From assembly GCA_009911305.1 (NCBI GenBank), contig QXXC01000021.1, forward strand, positions 1-64,000: DNA of 64,000 nt, written 5' to 3'. Position numbers and translations under genes: made by a program. The notes below the pieces were generated by a model, which ran no database searches, was not told the origin of the DNA, and saw only the letters and a list, made by a program, of their open reading frames with translations. The first letter of the stretch is position 1. Every line of letters starts with the position of its first letter. Below, in pieces: positions 35,892 to 44,881 of this stretch. This DNA is from Clostridiaceae bacterium (GTDB lineage: Bacteria > Bacillota > Clostridia > Lachnospirales > Lachnospiraceae).

Positions 35892-36662
35892 ATGCTTCGG
35901 TTTATAGTAGTGGCAGTGATTTTATTTGGATTCTTGGGAGGCTCGATTGGCAGGCTGCACAGGCTTAAGGAGCTGTCAAAGTCGAATCCGAATCAGATGG
36001 AAGAGGAGAGCCTGCGGATTGTCAGGAAAATGTTCCGGCTGATCCTGCATATCGCCGGCGTTTCCGTGACGGTAAAGGGCATGGAAAATATTCCCAAAGG
36101 GCAGCCGGTTCTCTATGTGGGGAACCACAGGAGTTATTTTGACATTCTGGTGGGCTATACCACGGTTCCGGGCAAGCTGGGATTTGTGGCGAAAAAGGAG
36201 ATGCTGCGGTATCCGTTCTTATCAGACTGGATGGTGAATGTCAACTGCCTGTTCCTGGATCGGAAGAACATCAAGGAGGGCTTAAAGGCGATCCTGGAGG
36301 GGATTGAGAAGGTGAAGCGCGGCGTGTCGATCTGGATCTTTCCGGAGGGGACCCGCAACCGGAGCGAGGATATCCTTGAGCTTCTCCCGTTTAAGGAGGG
36401 GAGCTTAAAGATCGCGGAAAAATCAGGATGCCCTGTGATCCCTGTGGCGCTCTCAGGAACAGCGGACGTCTTTGAAAAGCATATTCCGTTCATGCGCCCG
36501 TCGCATGTGACGATCGAATTCGGGACGCCGTTTTATATTAAGAAGCTGCCCCCTGAAGAGCGGAAATTTGCGGGTACTTATACGAGAAAAGTCATTATTG
36601 AGATGCTGGAGAAGGAGATCAGAAGCCATGGATCTGAAGGAAATCAGAATAAAGCTGGATGA
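35892..36662 (+). CDS. plsC: 1-acyl-sn-glycerol-3-phosphate acyltransferase
   Basis: 256 aa. One N-terminal hydrophobic segment anchors it. The acyltransferase motif NHRSYFD (HX4D) is at about residue 77, and FPEGTRNRSE binds the glycerol phosphate. It transfers acyl groups to lysophosphatidate at the membrane, the second step of phospholipid synthesis. AGAGGAGGAG precedes ATG 35892. It overlaps pheA by 35 bp. Confidence 0.93.
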   Translation: MLRFIVVAVILFGFLGGSIGRLHRLKELSKSNPNQMEEESLRIVRKMFRLILHIAGVSVTVKGMENIPKGQPVLYVGNHRSYFDILVGYTTVPGKLGFVAKKEMLRYPFLSDWMVNVNCLFLDRKNIKEGLKAILEGIEKVKRGVSIWIFPEGTRNRSEDILELLPFKEGSLKIAEKSGCPVIPVALSGTADVFEKHIPFMRPSHVTIEFGTPFYIKKLPPEERKFAGTYTRKVIIEMLEKEIRSHGSEGNQNKAG

Positions 36663-37755
36663 AATTGATTCTCAGATAGAGTCCCTGTTTGAGGAGCGCA
36701 TGCGTCTGTGCGGCGAGGTGGCGGAGTATAAGCTGGCCACAGGAAAGGCGGTTTACGACCCGGAGCGGGAGGCGGAGAAGATAAAAGCCCTGACCGGTAT
36801 GGCGAACGGGGAGTTCAACAGGCAGGCTGTGGGAGAGCTGTTCCTTCAGATGATGACACTGAGCCGCCGATACCAGTATCAGACGATGGCAGAGCGGACA
36901 AAACGGCCTGATTTGGGCTTTCGTCCGGTCAGGGAGCTGGACATAAAGGGAAAACGGATTGCCTTTCAGGGGCTTTTCGGAGCCTACGGCCATGCGGCGG
37001 CCATGGCATTTTTCGGCAGGGATGCGGATATCTATCATGTGAAGCGCTTTGAGGATCTGATGGAGGAGGTGCAGGAGGGCCGGGCTGATTTTGGCGTCCT
37101 TCCCATTGAGAATTCGTCCGCGGGGGCTGTGACGGACAATTATGATCTGCTGGTCAGGTACCCGAATTTTATCGTGGCGGAGATTTTCATCCCTGTGAAC
37201 CATTACCTTTTGGGCACGCAGGATGCGGAGCTTGCGGATGTGGAGATGGTGTATGCGCATCCGCAGGCGCTGATGCAGAGCTCGGAGTTTTTAAATGCCA
37301 GGAGAAGCTGGCGGCAGGTGAGCATGGAGAATAATGCGGTGGCGGCGAAAAAGGTGCAGGAGGACGGAGACAAGAGGCAGGCGGCTGTTGCCAGCGAGAT
37401 AGCGGGAGGGCTGTACGGTTTAAAGCCGCTGGCCGGGCCGATCAATAACAGCAGGGACAATACCACGCGTTTCCTGATCCTTTCAAGGGATCCCGTGTAC
37501 CGGGCGGGGGCGGAGAAGATCAGCCTGTGCTTTGAGCTGCCGCACACGAGCGGAAGCCTGTACAATATTCTGGGCAATTTTATTTTTAATCATGTCAATA
37601 TGAGGATGATTGAGTCCCGCCCCATTCAGGGCCGGAGCTGGGAGTACCGTTTTTTTGTGGATATTGAAGGAAATCTGGAGGATGCGGGGGTGATAAACGC
37701 GCTGTTCGGCATTATGAGAGAGGCAAAAAATGTGAAGGTTCTGGGAAATTATTAG
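36628..37755 (+). CDS. pheA: Bifunctional chorismate mutase / prephenate dehydratase
   Basis: 375 aa from ATG 36628 (AAGGAG upstream; the frame is open to 36568). Domains: AroQ chorismate mutase about 1-85 (IRIKLDEIDSQIESLFEERM); prephenate dehydratase about 107-285 with FGVLPIENSSAGAV and the catalytic NTTRFLIL; ACT regulatory domain about 295-370 with IESRP, which normally binds phenylalanine. It converts chorismate to phenylpyruvate. Translation begins inside plsC. Confidence 0.96.
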   Translation: MDLKEIRIKLDEIDSQIESLFEERMRLCGEVAEYKLATGKAVYDPEREAEKIKALTGMANGEFNRQAVGELFLQMMTLSRRYQYQTMAERTKRPDLGFRPVRELDIKGKRIAFQGLFGAYGHAAAMAFFGRDADIYHVKRFEDLMEEVQEGRADFGVLPIENSSAGAVTDNYDLLVRYPNFIVAEIFIPVNHYLLGTQDAELADVEMVYAHPQALMQSSEFLNARRSWRQVSMENNAVAAKKVQEDGDKRQAAVASEIAGGLYGLKPLAGPINNSRDNTTRFLILSRDPVYRAGAEKISLCFELPHTSGSLYNILGNFIFNHVNMRMIESRPIQGRSWEYRFFVDIEGNLEDAGVINALFGIMREAKNVKVLGNY

Positions 37756-37823
37756 ATTTATAATACAAAGCAGCCGTTCAGCTTGTCTGAACGGCTGTGA
37801 TACAAACGAAAAAGAGGAGCGGT

Positions 37824-39098
37824 ATGGGAGAGAAGAGGATGAGCGGCGAAAGCCGTATGATTTTGTACCGGAATTTGGAGTATCAGGAATTATTTGACGA
37901 TATGTGCGGTCTTTTGTCGGACGGCGCGGGGGATGCCTGCGCCTGCGCGGGGCGGCTGATTGATATGGCGGCGGCTTATGGGTTCAGCGGGAATCTGTGG
38001 CGCTGCTTTTTGGCATTTTGTATGGCGTCCCATGAGAATGCCTACAGCGTCTCCTGCGAGATTTCGGGCTCTCCGGGGGGGAGCTTAGAGCGCCTGGCAG
38101 CCCGTGATTTCGCGCGGATGAGGGAGCTGTTTGCCTGCGACATCAGCAGGCTGGACACGGCGGGGGAGGATCTGTTCGGACAGCTTGCGGATTTTGAGAA
38201 TCCTGCGGGGAACAGCCGGGCGCTGAACAGGCGGATAAGGGATCGCATCATGGAGCTTGCCGCGGCCCTTGCCAGGGCGGAGGACACGCAGGCGTTTCAG
38301 AGCGCAGTGACAGCGTTTTACCGGGAATACGGCGTGGGCCGGTTTGGCCTTAATCAGGCGTTTCATGTGCGCCTGGACGGGAACGGCTCTGCTGTGATTG
38401 AGCCGGTCACGCGTGTGGAGTGTGTAAATCTTGAGGATCTGGTGGGGTATGAGCGCCAGAAGCAGAAGCTGATCGAGAATACGGAGGCCTTTATTGAGGG
38501 CCGGGCGGCGAACAATGTGCTTTTATTCGGGGACAGCGGCACAGGGAAGTCGTCGAGCATTAAGGCGGTTCTGAACCGGTACTATGACAGGGGGCTGCGT
38601 ATGATTGAGGTCTATAAGCATCAGTTTGGCTGCCTGTCGGATGTGCTGGAGCAGATTAAGGACCGCAATTACCGGTTTATCATTTATATGGACGATTTAT
38701 CATTCGAGGATCATGAGACGGAGTATAAATATTTAAAGGCGCTTATCGAGGGCGGGCTGGGGATCAAGCCGCAGAATGTGCTGATTTACGCCACCTCGAA
38801 CCGCCGGCATCTGATCCGGGAGAAATTCAGCGACAAGCGGGAGCTGGACGACGAGCTGCACAGCAGCGATACCGTGCAGGAAAAGCTGTCTCTGGCGGCG
38901 CGCTTTGGCGTAACGATTTACTATGGATCCCCGGATAAGAAGGAGTTTCAGAGGATTGTGAAGACGCTGGCAGAGCGGCATCATATCGCGATGCCGCAGG
39001 AGGAGCTTTTTCTGGAGGCGAACCGGTGGGAGTTAAGCCACGGCGGTTTATCCGGCCGTACGGCGGCCCAGTTTATCACCTATTTGCTGGGGAGATGA
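37824..39098 (+). CDS. DUF815-family AAA ATPase
   Basis: 424 aa from ATG 37824 (AAGAGGAGC upstream; GTG 37797 possible). The N-terminal half is a helical region without recognised motifs. The AAA domain has Walker A LLFGDSGTGKSS and Walker B FIIYMDDLSFED, with sensor residues in LIYATSNRRHL. The DUF815 family is annotated as predicted ATPase; its partner is unknown. Twenty bases separate it from ppx. Confidence 0.88.
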   Translation: MGEKRMSGESRMILYRNLEYQELFDDMCGLLSDGAGDACACAGRLIDMAAAYGFSGNLWRCFLAFCMASHENAYSVSCEISGSPGGSLERLAARDFARMRELFACDISRLDTAGEDLFGQLADFENPAGNSRALNRRIRDRIMELAAALARAEDTQAFQSAVTAFYREYGVGRFGLNQAFHVRLDGNGSAVIEPVTRVECVNLEDLVGYERQKQKLIENTEAFIEGRAANNVLLFGDSGTGKSSSIKAVLNRYYDRGLRMIEVYKHQFGCLSDVLEQIKDRNYRFIIYMDDLSFEDHETEYKYLKALIEGGLGIKPQNVLIYATSNRRHLIREKFSDKRELDDELHSSDTVQEKLSLAARFGVTIYYGSPDKKEFQRIVKTLAERHHIAMPQEELFLEANRWELSHGGLSGRTAAQFITYLLGR

Positions 39099-39117
39099 AG
39101 CAGGAGGTAGTGGAGTA

Positions 39118-40683
39118 ATGGCAATGAAAACCTTTGCTGCAATTGATGTCGGTTCATTCGATCTGGAGATGGGGATCTATGAAATTTCGACCAAATACGG
39201 GATTCGGGAGATCGATCACCTGCGCCATACGCTGGTGCTTGGCAAGGAGACGTATAATGACGGCAGGCTGAGCTATGCGCTGGTGGAAGAGATGTGCGGG
39301 GTTCTTAAGAAGTTTACTGAGGTGATGAAGTCTTACCGGGTGGACGATTACCTCGCCTGCGCGGGCAGCGCGATGCGCGAGGCAAAGAACAGCCAGATTG
39401 TCCTTGACCAGATCTATGTGCGGACCGGCCTGAATGTAAGAACCCTGAGCAATTCGGAGCTGCGGTTCCTGAGCTATAAGGCGGTCGCGTCCCGGAATAC
39501 GGAATTTCAGAAGACGGTCCAGACGGGAACCGCGATTATGGACGTGGGCTTTGGCAGCTCCCAGATTTCCCTGTTCGACAAGGATACGCTGGTTTCGACG
39601 CAGAACTTAAAGCTGGGTGTTTTGCGGATCAGCGAGATGGCGGCGCACTGGCGGGTGAATTACCGCATGGTGCCTGAGATCATCGAGGAGATGGTGGAGA
39701 GCGAGCTTTACACATTTAAAAAGATGTATCTGAAGGAGCGCCAGATCCGGAACCTGATTGTAACCGGGGAGAGCATTATCTATATGGTGCGGCGCGGGAT
39801 GAAGGAAAAGACGAGGGAGCGTTTTACGGCCGGCCAGTTTAAGGAATTCTGCGGAACGCTCATTCACATGACGCTGGATGAGATTGAGGACGCATATGAG
39901 CTGGAGCACGATTATGCGGCGGTCATGGTCCCGAGCGCGATTATCTATAAAACGCTTCTGGATATGACAGGGGCGGAACATGTCTGGACGCCGGGGATCC
40001 GGCTGTGCGACGGCATTGCCGCGGAATACGGCCAGGAGAAAAAGCTCGTCAAATTCCATCACGATTTTACGGGTGATATCCTGTCCGCGGCGCGCAATCT
40101 GGCCAAGCGCTATAAGTGCCACGGCGCGCATGCGCAGGAGGTGGAACGGGCGGCGGTGGCGATTTTCAACGCCACGAAGAAATATCACGGCCTGGGGGAG
40201 CGGGAGCGGCTGCTTTTGCAGATAGCGGCCATTCTACATGCCTGCGGGAAATTTATCAGCATCACCGGGTGTTCGGAAAGCTCGTATCAGATTGTGATGG
40301 CCACGGAGATCATCGGCCTGTCCCATCTGGAGCAGGAGATCGTCGCAAATGTGGTCTGTTATAATATCCAGGAATATGCGTATGACGATGTGGAGCTGAG
40401 CTCGGATCCCTCACAGTCGGAGGGCTCAGCGAAATCCGGCCGGGAGATTAAAAATGTCATTGCCAAGCTGACCGCTATCCTGCGCCTGGCCAATTCCATG
40501 GATCGGGGGCACAGGCAGAAGCTGGCGGACTGCCGTCTGTCGGTACGGGATAATGAACTGGTAGTGACGACCGGTTACACGGGGAATATGATGTCAGAAA
40601 TGTATTCCTTTAATCAGAAGGCAGACTTTTTTGAGGAAATATTTGGAATACGGCCTGTAATCAGGCAGAAACGGAGGTCGTAA
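39118..40683 (+). CDS. ppx: Exopolyphosphatase / Ppx-GppA phosphatase
   Basis: 521 aa. Ppx-GppA fold: AIDVGSFDLEMGIYE (phosphate-binding loop), IMDVGFGSSQISLF, and a C-terminal HD-like part including LLLQIAAILHACGKFI. It hydrolyses polyphosphate ends or converts pppGpp. AGGAGG precedes ATG 39118. The next gene is polyphosphate kinase, giving a synthesis/degradation pair. Confidence 0.9.
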   Translation: MAMKTFAAIDVGSFDLEMGIYEISTKYGIREIDHLRHTLVLGKETYNDGRLSYALVEEMCGVLKKFTEVMKSYRVDDYLACAGSAMREAKNSQIVLDQIYVRTGLNVRTLSNSELRFLSYKAVASRNTEFQKTVQTGTAIMDVGFGSSQISLFDKDTLVSTQNLKLGVLRISEMAAHWRVNYRMVPEIIEEMVESELYTFKKMYLKERQIRNLIVTGESIIYMVRRGMKEKTRERFTAGQFKEFCGTLIHMTLDEIEDAYELEHDYAAVMVPSAIIYKTLLDMTGAEHVWTPGIRLCDGIAAEYGQEKKLVKFHHDFTGDILSAARNLAKRYKCHGAHAQEVERAAVAIFNATKKYHGLGERERLLLQIAAILHACGKFISITGCSESSYQIVMATEIIGLSHLEQEIVANVVCYNIQEYAYDDVELSSDPSQSEGSAKSGREIKNVIAKLTAILRLANSMDRGHRQKLADCRLSVRDNELVVTTGYTGNMMSEMYSFNQKADFFEEIFGIRPVIRQKRRS

Positions 40684-40685
40684 GG

Positions 40686-42833
40686 GTGGCGGAAGCAGAG
40701 ATCAGATATACGGAACCGGAGAATTATGTGAATCGTGAGCTTAGCTGGCTGGAATTTAATTACCGGGTGCTGGGCGAGGCAAGGGATAAGAGCACGCCGC
40801 TTTTTGAAAGGCTGAAATTCTTAAGCATCACGGCCTCCAATCTGGATGAATTCTTTATGGTGCGCGTGGCGTCCTTAAAGGATATGGTGCATGCGGGGTA
40901 CAATAAGCCGGATATTGCCGGGATGACGGCGCAGCAGCAGCTCGACGCTATCGGCATGAAGACACACGCGCTGGTTGAGGATCAGTATAAGACGTACTCC
41001 CGGGTGCTTCTTCCGCTGCTCCTTGAAAACGGTCTGCGGGTGGCAGCGGGCCATGAGGAGCTCAGCGAGGAAGAGGGGGCGTATGTGGATCGGTATTTTG
41101 AGGAAATGATATATCCGGTCCTGACGCCTATGGCAGTGGATTCATCGCGCCCGTTTCCCTTGATCCGCAACAAATCGCTGAATATTGCAGCCCTGGTTAA
41201 GAAGAAAAAGGGCGATGAGGAGCTGGAGTTTGCCATGGTGCAGGTTCCGTCCGGGCTTCCGCGCGTGGTGGTTTTGCCGGATTCGCGGCCGACAGCGATC
41301 ATTTATCTGGAGGAGATTATTGAGCGCAATATTGACAAGCTGTTTTTAAATTATGATATTATTTCCTGCCACCCGTTCCGCGTCATGCGGAATGCGGATT
41401 TGAGCATTGATGAGGACGAGGCGGAGGATCTGTTAAAAGAGATTGAGAAAAAGCTGAAAAAGCGCCAGTGGGGCGAGGTGATCCGGCTGGATATCGAGGC
41501 GAATGCGGATAAGCGGCTTCTGCGCATTCTGAAAAAGGAGCTTTCCGTGGGAAATGAGTCTATCTATGAGATTGACGGCCCCCTGGATCTGACGGTGCTT
41601 ATGAAGGTATACGGCCTCCCGGGCTTTGAGGGCTTTAAAGCGCCGCCCTATACGCCGCAGCCTGTCCCGGCGCTGATGAATGAGGATGATATCTTCACGA
41701 ATATCCGCAGGGGAGATATCCTGCTCACGCATCCCTTTGAAACCTTTCAGCCGGTAGTGGATTTCATCAAACGCGCCGCGAGGGATCCGGAGGTGCTGGC
41801 GATCAAGCAGACGCTGTACCGTGTGAGCGGGAATTCGCCGATCATCGCAGCCCTGGCGGAAGCCGCGGACAACGGAAAGCAGGTTTCGGTTCTGGTGGAG
41901 CTAAAGGCCCGGTTTGATGAGGAAAACAATATTCTCTGGGCCAAGATGCTGGAAAAGGCGGGCTGTCATGTGATCTACGGCCTGCTGGGTTTAAAGACCC
42001 ACAGCAAGATCACCCTGATCGTGCGCAGGGAGGAGGACGGGATCCGGCGGTATGTGCATCTGGGAACCGGGAATTACAATGACTCCACGGCGAAGCTCTA
42101 TACGGACTGCGGCTTATTTACATGCGATCCGCAGATCGGGGAGGACGCCACGGCTGTGTTCAATATGCTGTCCGGATATTCGGAGCCGCTTGGGTGGAAT
42201 AAACTGTCCGTTGCGCCTCTGTGGCTGCGCGGAAGGTTTAAGCGCCTGATCCTGCGCGAGATCAGGAATGCGCAGGAGGGAAAGCCGGCCCGCATTGTGG
42301 CCAAGATGAATTCGCTCTGCGATAAGGAGATGATTGCAAACCTCTATGAGGCGTCGTGCGCGGGCGTGCAGATTGAGCTCATTGTGCGCGGGATATGCTG
42401 TCTGAAGGCGGGGATCCCGGGCCTCAGCGAACACATCACGGTGCGGTCAATCGTGGGCAATTTCCTGGAGCACAGCCGGATCTTCCTGTTTGAGAACGGC
42501 GGGGACAAGAAGCTGTTTATGGGCAGCGCGGACTGGATGCCGAGAAACTTGGACCGCCGCGTGGAGATCCTGTTTCCGGTTGAGGACGAGGGACTTAAGG
42601 AGCGGCTGCTCCATATTCTCGACGTGCAGCTTGCGGATAATGTAAAGGCCCAGTACCTGCGCCCGGACGGGAGCTACGGAAAGCGGGATCGCCGCGGCCG
42701 GGCCCCGGTCAATTCTCAGGAGGTGTTCTGCGAGGAGGCGGTGAGAGCGGCGAAGGCAGAGGAATCGATGACAGATCCGATGAAGGCGCGGGTGTTTGTT
42801 CCCCTGGAGCAGGAGAGCCTGCTGGACAGCTAA
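40686..42833 (+). CDS. ppk: Polyphosphate kinase 1
   Basis: 715 aa, typical PPK1 length. GTG start at 40686, three bases after the ppx stop, with GGAGGT upstream. Conserved catalytic histidines appear in GLKTHSKITLI and YVHLGTGNYNDSTAKLYTD. PPK1 makes polyphosphate from ATP reversibly. The tail after about residue 690 is a low-complexity acidic end. Confidence 0.96.
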   Translation: MAEAEIRYTEPENYVNRELSWLEFNYRVLGEARDKSTPLFERLKFLSITASNLDEFFMVRVASLKDMVHAGYNKPDIAGMTAQQQLDAIGMKTHALVEDQYKTYSRVLLPLLLENGLRVAAGHEELSEEEGAYVDRYFEEMIYPVLTPMAVDSSRPFPLIRNKSLNIAALVKKKKGDEELEFAMVQVPSGLPRVVVLPDSRPTAIIYLEEIIERNIDKLFLNYDIISCHPFRVMRNADLSIDEDEAEDLLKEIEKKLKKRQWGEVIRLDIEANADKRLLRILKKELSVGNESIYEIDGPLDLTVLMKVYGLPGFEGFKAPPYTPQPVPALMNEDDIFTNIRRGDILLTHPFETFQPVVDFIKRAARDPEVLAIKQTLYRVSGNSPIIAALAEAADNGKQVSVLVELKARFDEENNILWAKMLEKAGCHVIYGLLGLKTHSKITLIVRREEDGIRRYVHLGTGNYNDSTAKLYTDCGLFTCDPQIGEDATAVFNMLSGYSEPLGWNKLSVAPLWLRGRFKRLILREIRNAQEGKPARIVAKMNSLCDKEMIANLYEASCAGVQIELIVRGICCLKAGIPGLSEHITVRSIVGNFLEHSRIFLFENGGDKKLFMGSADWMPRNLDRRVEILFPVEDEGLKERLLHILDVQLADNVKAQYLRPDGSYGKRDRRGRAPVNSQEVFCEEAVRAAKAEESMTDPMKARVFVPLEQESLLDS

Positions 42834-42889
42834 AGCGTCTGAATGTAACTGAATATTGGCGTCCTGACGGCCGGAGTTTATAAAAAATT

Positions 42890-42905
42890 GTATAAAATTT
42901 TATAC
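42890..42905 (+). promoter_or_regulatory. Palindromic operator before the AGCS gene
   Basis: GTATAAAATTTTATAC is a perfect 16-bp palindrome, centred about 25 bp upstream of the -35 box. It may bind a dimeric regulator. Confidence 0.5.
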
Positions 42906-42920
42906 GATTTTAATATTTCC

Positions 42921-42949
42921 TTGACTTTCCATGTAGGAATTGCTAAAAT
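42921..42949 (+). promoter_or_regulatory. Promoter of the AGCS symporter gene
   Basis: TTGACT at 42921-42926, 17-bp spacer, TAAAAT at 42944-42949. Confidence 0.7.
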
Positions 42950-43024
42950 AGACTATAGTTTAAAACCTGGTTTAAAACAGTGTCTGCGCGCGGCACAATC
43001 ATTAAAAAAGGGGGAACTTTTTCT

Positions 43025-44524
43025 ATGCTTGAAGGACTTAATAATCTGGTCGGTATCCTGAACGGTCCTATCTGGGGCGTCGGAATGCTGGTGCTGATTT
43101 TCGGCAGCGGTCTGTTTTTTACAATCCGCTTAGGCTTTTTCCAGTTCGTCCACTTTAAAGATATGTGGAGCCGTATTATTGACAAGAGCAATTCCGAATC
43201 CGGTATCTCCTCATTCGCATCCTTCTGTACCACCATGGCCATGCGTGTGGGTACCGGTAACGTTGCCGGTGTTGCGGTTGCTCTCTATATGGGCGGCCCG
43301 GGCGCTTTGTTCTGGATGATTCTTGCCGGTATGACGAACTCTGCAGTGTGCTTTACAGAGTGTACGCTGGCAGTTCTCTACAAGACGAAGATTGACGGCC
43401 AGTACCGCGGCGGCGGCGCTTACTGTGCGGAGAGAGGCCTTGGATGGAAGGCCTACGGCGCGTTTTTCGCAGCCTTCTTCGGAATCGGCGTGGCTTGCTT
43501 TATGCCTGCGGCGGCAACCTATACGATTTGTGACGGCTTTCAGAACGCGATCGGTATCCCGATGTGGATTTCCGCTCTCGTAGTGGCCCTTATCATGGCA
43601 GTTGTGGTTATCGGAGGCGTAAAGCGAATCAGTGCGGTTGCATCCCTGATCGTTCCGCCTATGGTAACAATTTATCTGATTGTTACCGTTATCATTTTAC
43701 TGATGAATATCGGGCAGCTCCCGTCCCTGATCGGCATGGTTGTAAAGTGCGCATTTGGAAGCACGGAAGCGCTTATGGGCGGCGGTCTTGGCATCGCGAT
43801 CCAGCAGGGTGTTAAAAGAGGTACGTTTTCATCCGCATCCGGTATGGGCGAGTCCTCCCCGACCGCAGCGGCGGCGGAGACGAGCCATCCGGTTAAGCAG
43901 GGTATGGCGAACGCGGCCGGCGTATGGCTGGATACGGTTATCGTATGTACTGCCTCCGGTCTGATGATGCTTCTGACCGGCTGCTACAACACGCAGTTCG
44001 GGTATGTCGGAACCGGCGCTCCGGAGCTGGCAGAGCTGGCGGCGTCAGGAACAAACGGCGTTATCTTTGTACAGCTTGGCTGCCGTACCGTGCTTGGCGG
44101 TATCGCTCCTCTGTTTATTGCTGTTATGCTTGCGCTGTTCTCTTTTACCTGCCTGATCAGCTACTACTACGAGGCTGAGACAGCGACCCTGTATCTGTTC
44201 CAGGGCAAGGATAAGGAGAAGACCCGTAAGACGGTTATCCGCATCATGCAGATCGCCATGCCGGTTCTGATCTTTATCTGGGGTAATGTTGACTCCGGCC
44301 TTGCATGGAACTTATCGGATCTGGCCCTTGGCGGATCGACCTGGATCAACATGCTGATCGTGCTGGCGCTGTCTCCGAAGGCATTTGCCCTTTACAAGGA
44401 CTATGAGGAGCAGATGAAGGCCAAGAAGGATCCGTACTACAACCCGGATAAGTTATCCTGGAAGGGTGTGGATGTTGAGATGTGGAAGGAGATCAACCGG
44501 GATCGGATCGCGGCTGATAAATAA
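43025..44524 (+). CDS. Sodium:alanine/glycine symporter, AGCS family
   Basis: 499 aa from ATG 43025 (AAAGGGGGAA upstream). About ten to eleven hydrophobic helices. The family signature RVGTGNVAGVAVALYMGGPGALFWM is at residues about 77-100, and GESSPTAAAAETSHPVKQGM follows in the middle. It imports alanine or glycine with sodium. No glycine riboswitch-like leader was recognised. It ends at a strong terminator. Confidence 0.94.
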   Translation: MLEGLNNLVGILNGPIWGVGMLVLIFGSGLFFTIRLGFFQFVHFKDMWSRIIDKSNSESGISSFASFCTTMAMRVGTGNVAGVAVALYMGGPGALFWMILAGMTNSAVCFTECTLAVLYKTKIDGQYRGGGAYCAERGLGWKAYGAFFAAFFGIGVACFMPAAATYTICDGFQNAIGIPMWISALVVALIMAVVVIGGVKRISAVASLIVPPMVTIYLIVTVIILLMNIGQLPSLIGMVVKCAFGSTEALMGGGLGIAIQQGVKRGTFSSASGMGESSPTAAAAETSHPVKQGMANAAGVWLDTVIVCTASGLMMLLTGCYNTQFGYVGTGAPELAELAASGTNGVIFVQLGCRTVLGGIAPLFIAVMLALFSFTCLISYYYEAETATLYLFQGKDKEKTRKTVIRIMQIAMPVLIFIWGNVDSGLAWNLSDLALGGSTWINMLIVLALSPKAFALYKDYEEQMKAKKDPYYNPDKLSWKGVDVEMWKEINRDRIAADK

Positions 44525-44579
44525 TCGGACGGTTCACGATATTTGGCTGATATCTCTGGTTCAGAATATGTGATTTACC

Positions 44580-44618
44580 AAAAAGAGGGTGTTCCCAGGC
44601 GGGAATCCCTCTTTTTTT
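44580..44618 (+). terminator. Terminator of the AGCS gene
   Basis: AGAGGG with TTCCC pairs with GGGAA and CCCTCT, followed by TTTTTTT (44612-44618). Confidence 0.9.
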
Positions 44619-44702
44619 GCGGATTGGTATGAAGAATGAGGGGCGTTTACATCGGCTTTTGTCCATTGGCGGCGATCTGCGTGGGAACGGGCTTTGGCCG
44701 GC

Positions 44703-44798
44703 TTATATGCGTTTCTCCAGCCATGCCACCGCCTGATACAGCAGGGCGGACACAATGCAGAGGATGACGATGCTCATAACCACCATATCCATTTTAAA
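44703..44798 (-). pseudogene. Detached C-terminal end of the ABC permease
   Basis: On the minus strand the codons F-K-M-D-M-V-V-M-S-I-V-I-L then C-I-V-S-A-L-L-Y-Q-A-V-A-W-L-E-K-R-I and TAA (stop 44703-44705). This matches what normally follows GSQVF in SsuC/TauC-type permeases. It has lost its 5' part to the insertion of the recombinase element and would not be translated as such. The main part of the gene lies at 48640-49359. Confidence 0.8.
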
Positions 44799-44837
44799 GA
44801 GAAGCGGGTACGCGGTGACAGTGGAAGGTATCCCTGT

Positions 44838-44881
44838 AAAAAAATACGGGACAGCGGATCCCTACAATCCGCCGTCCCGTA
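44838..44881 (-). terminator. Terminator of the recombinase gene
   Basis: On the minus strand ATACGGGACGGCGGAT pairs with ATCCGCTGTCCCGTAT, followed by TTTTTT. The recombinase stop codon lies inside the hairpin. Confidence 0.8.

Noticed and set aside
37771-37797. CAGCCGTTCAG-CTTGT-CTGAACGGCTG hairpin after pheA, as terminator
   Set aside because: The stem is perfect but no T-run follows; it may instead be an RNA-stability hairpin.
44813-44826. CGGTGACAGTGGAA as the left crossover point
   Set aside because: The permease codons and family alignment require Phe-Lys at 44793-44798, so the crossover must lie at or left of 44798.
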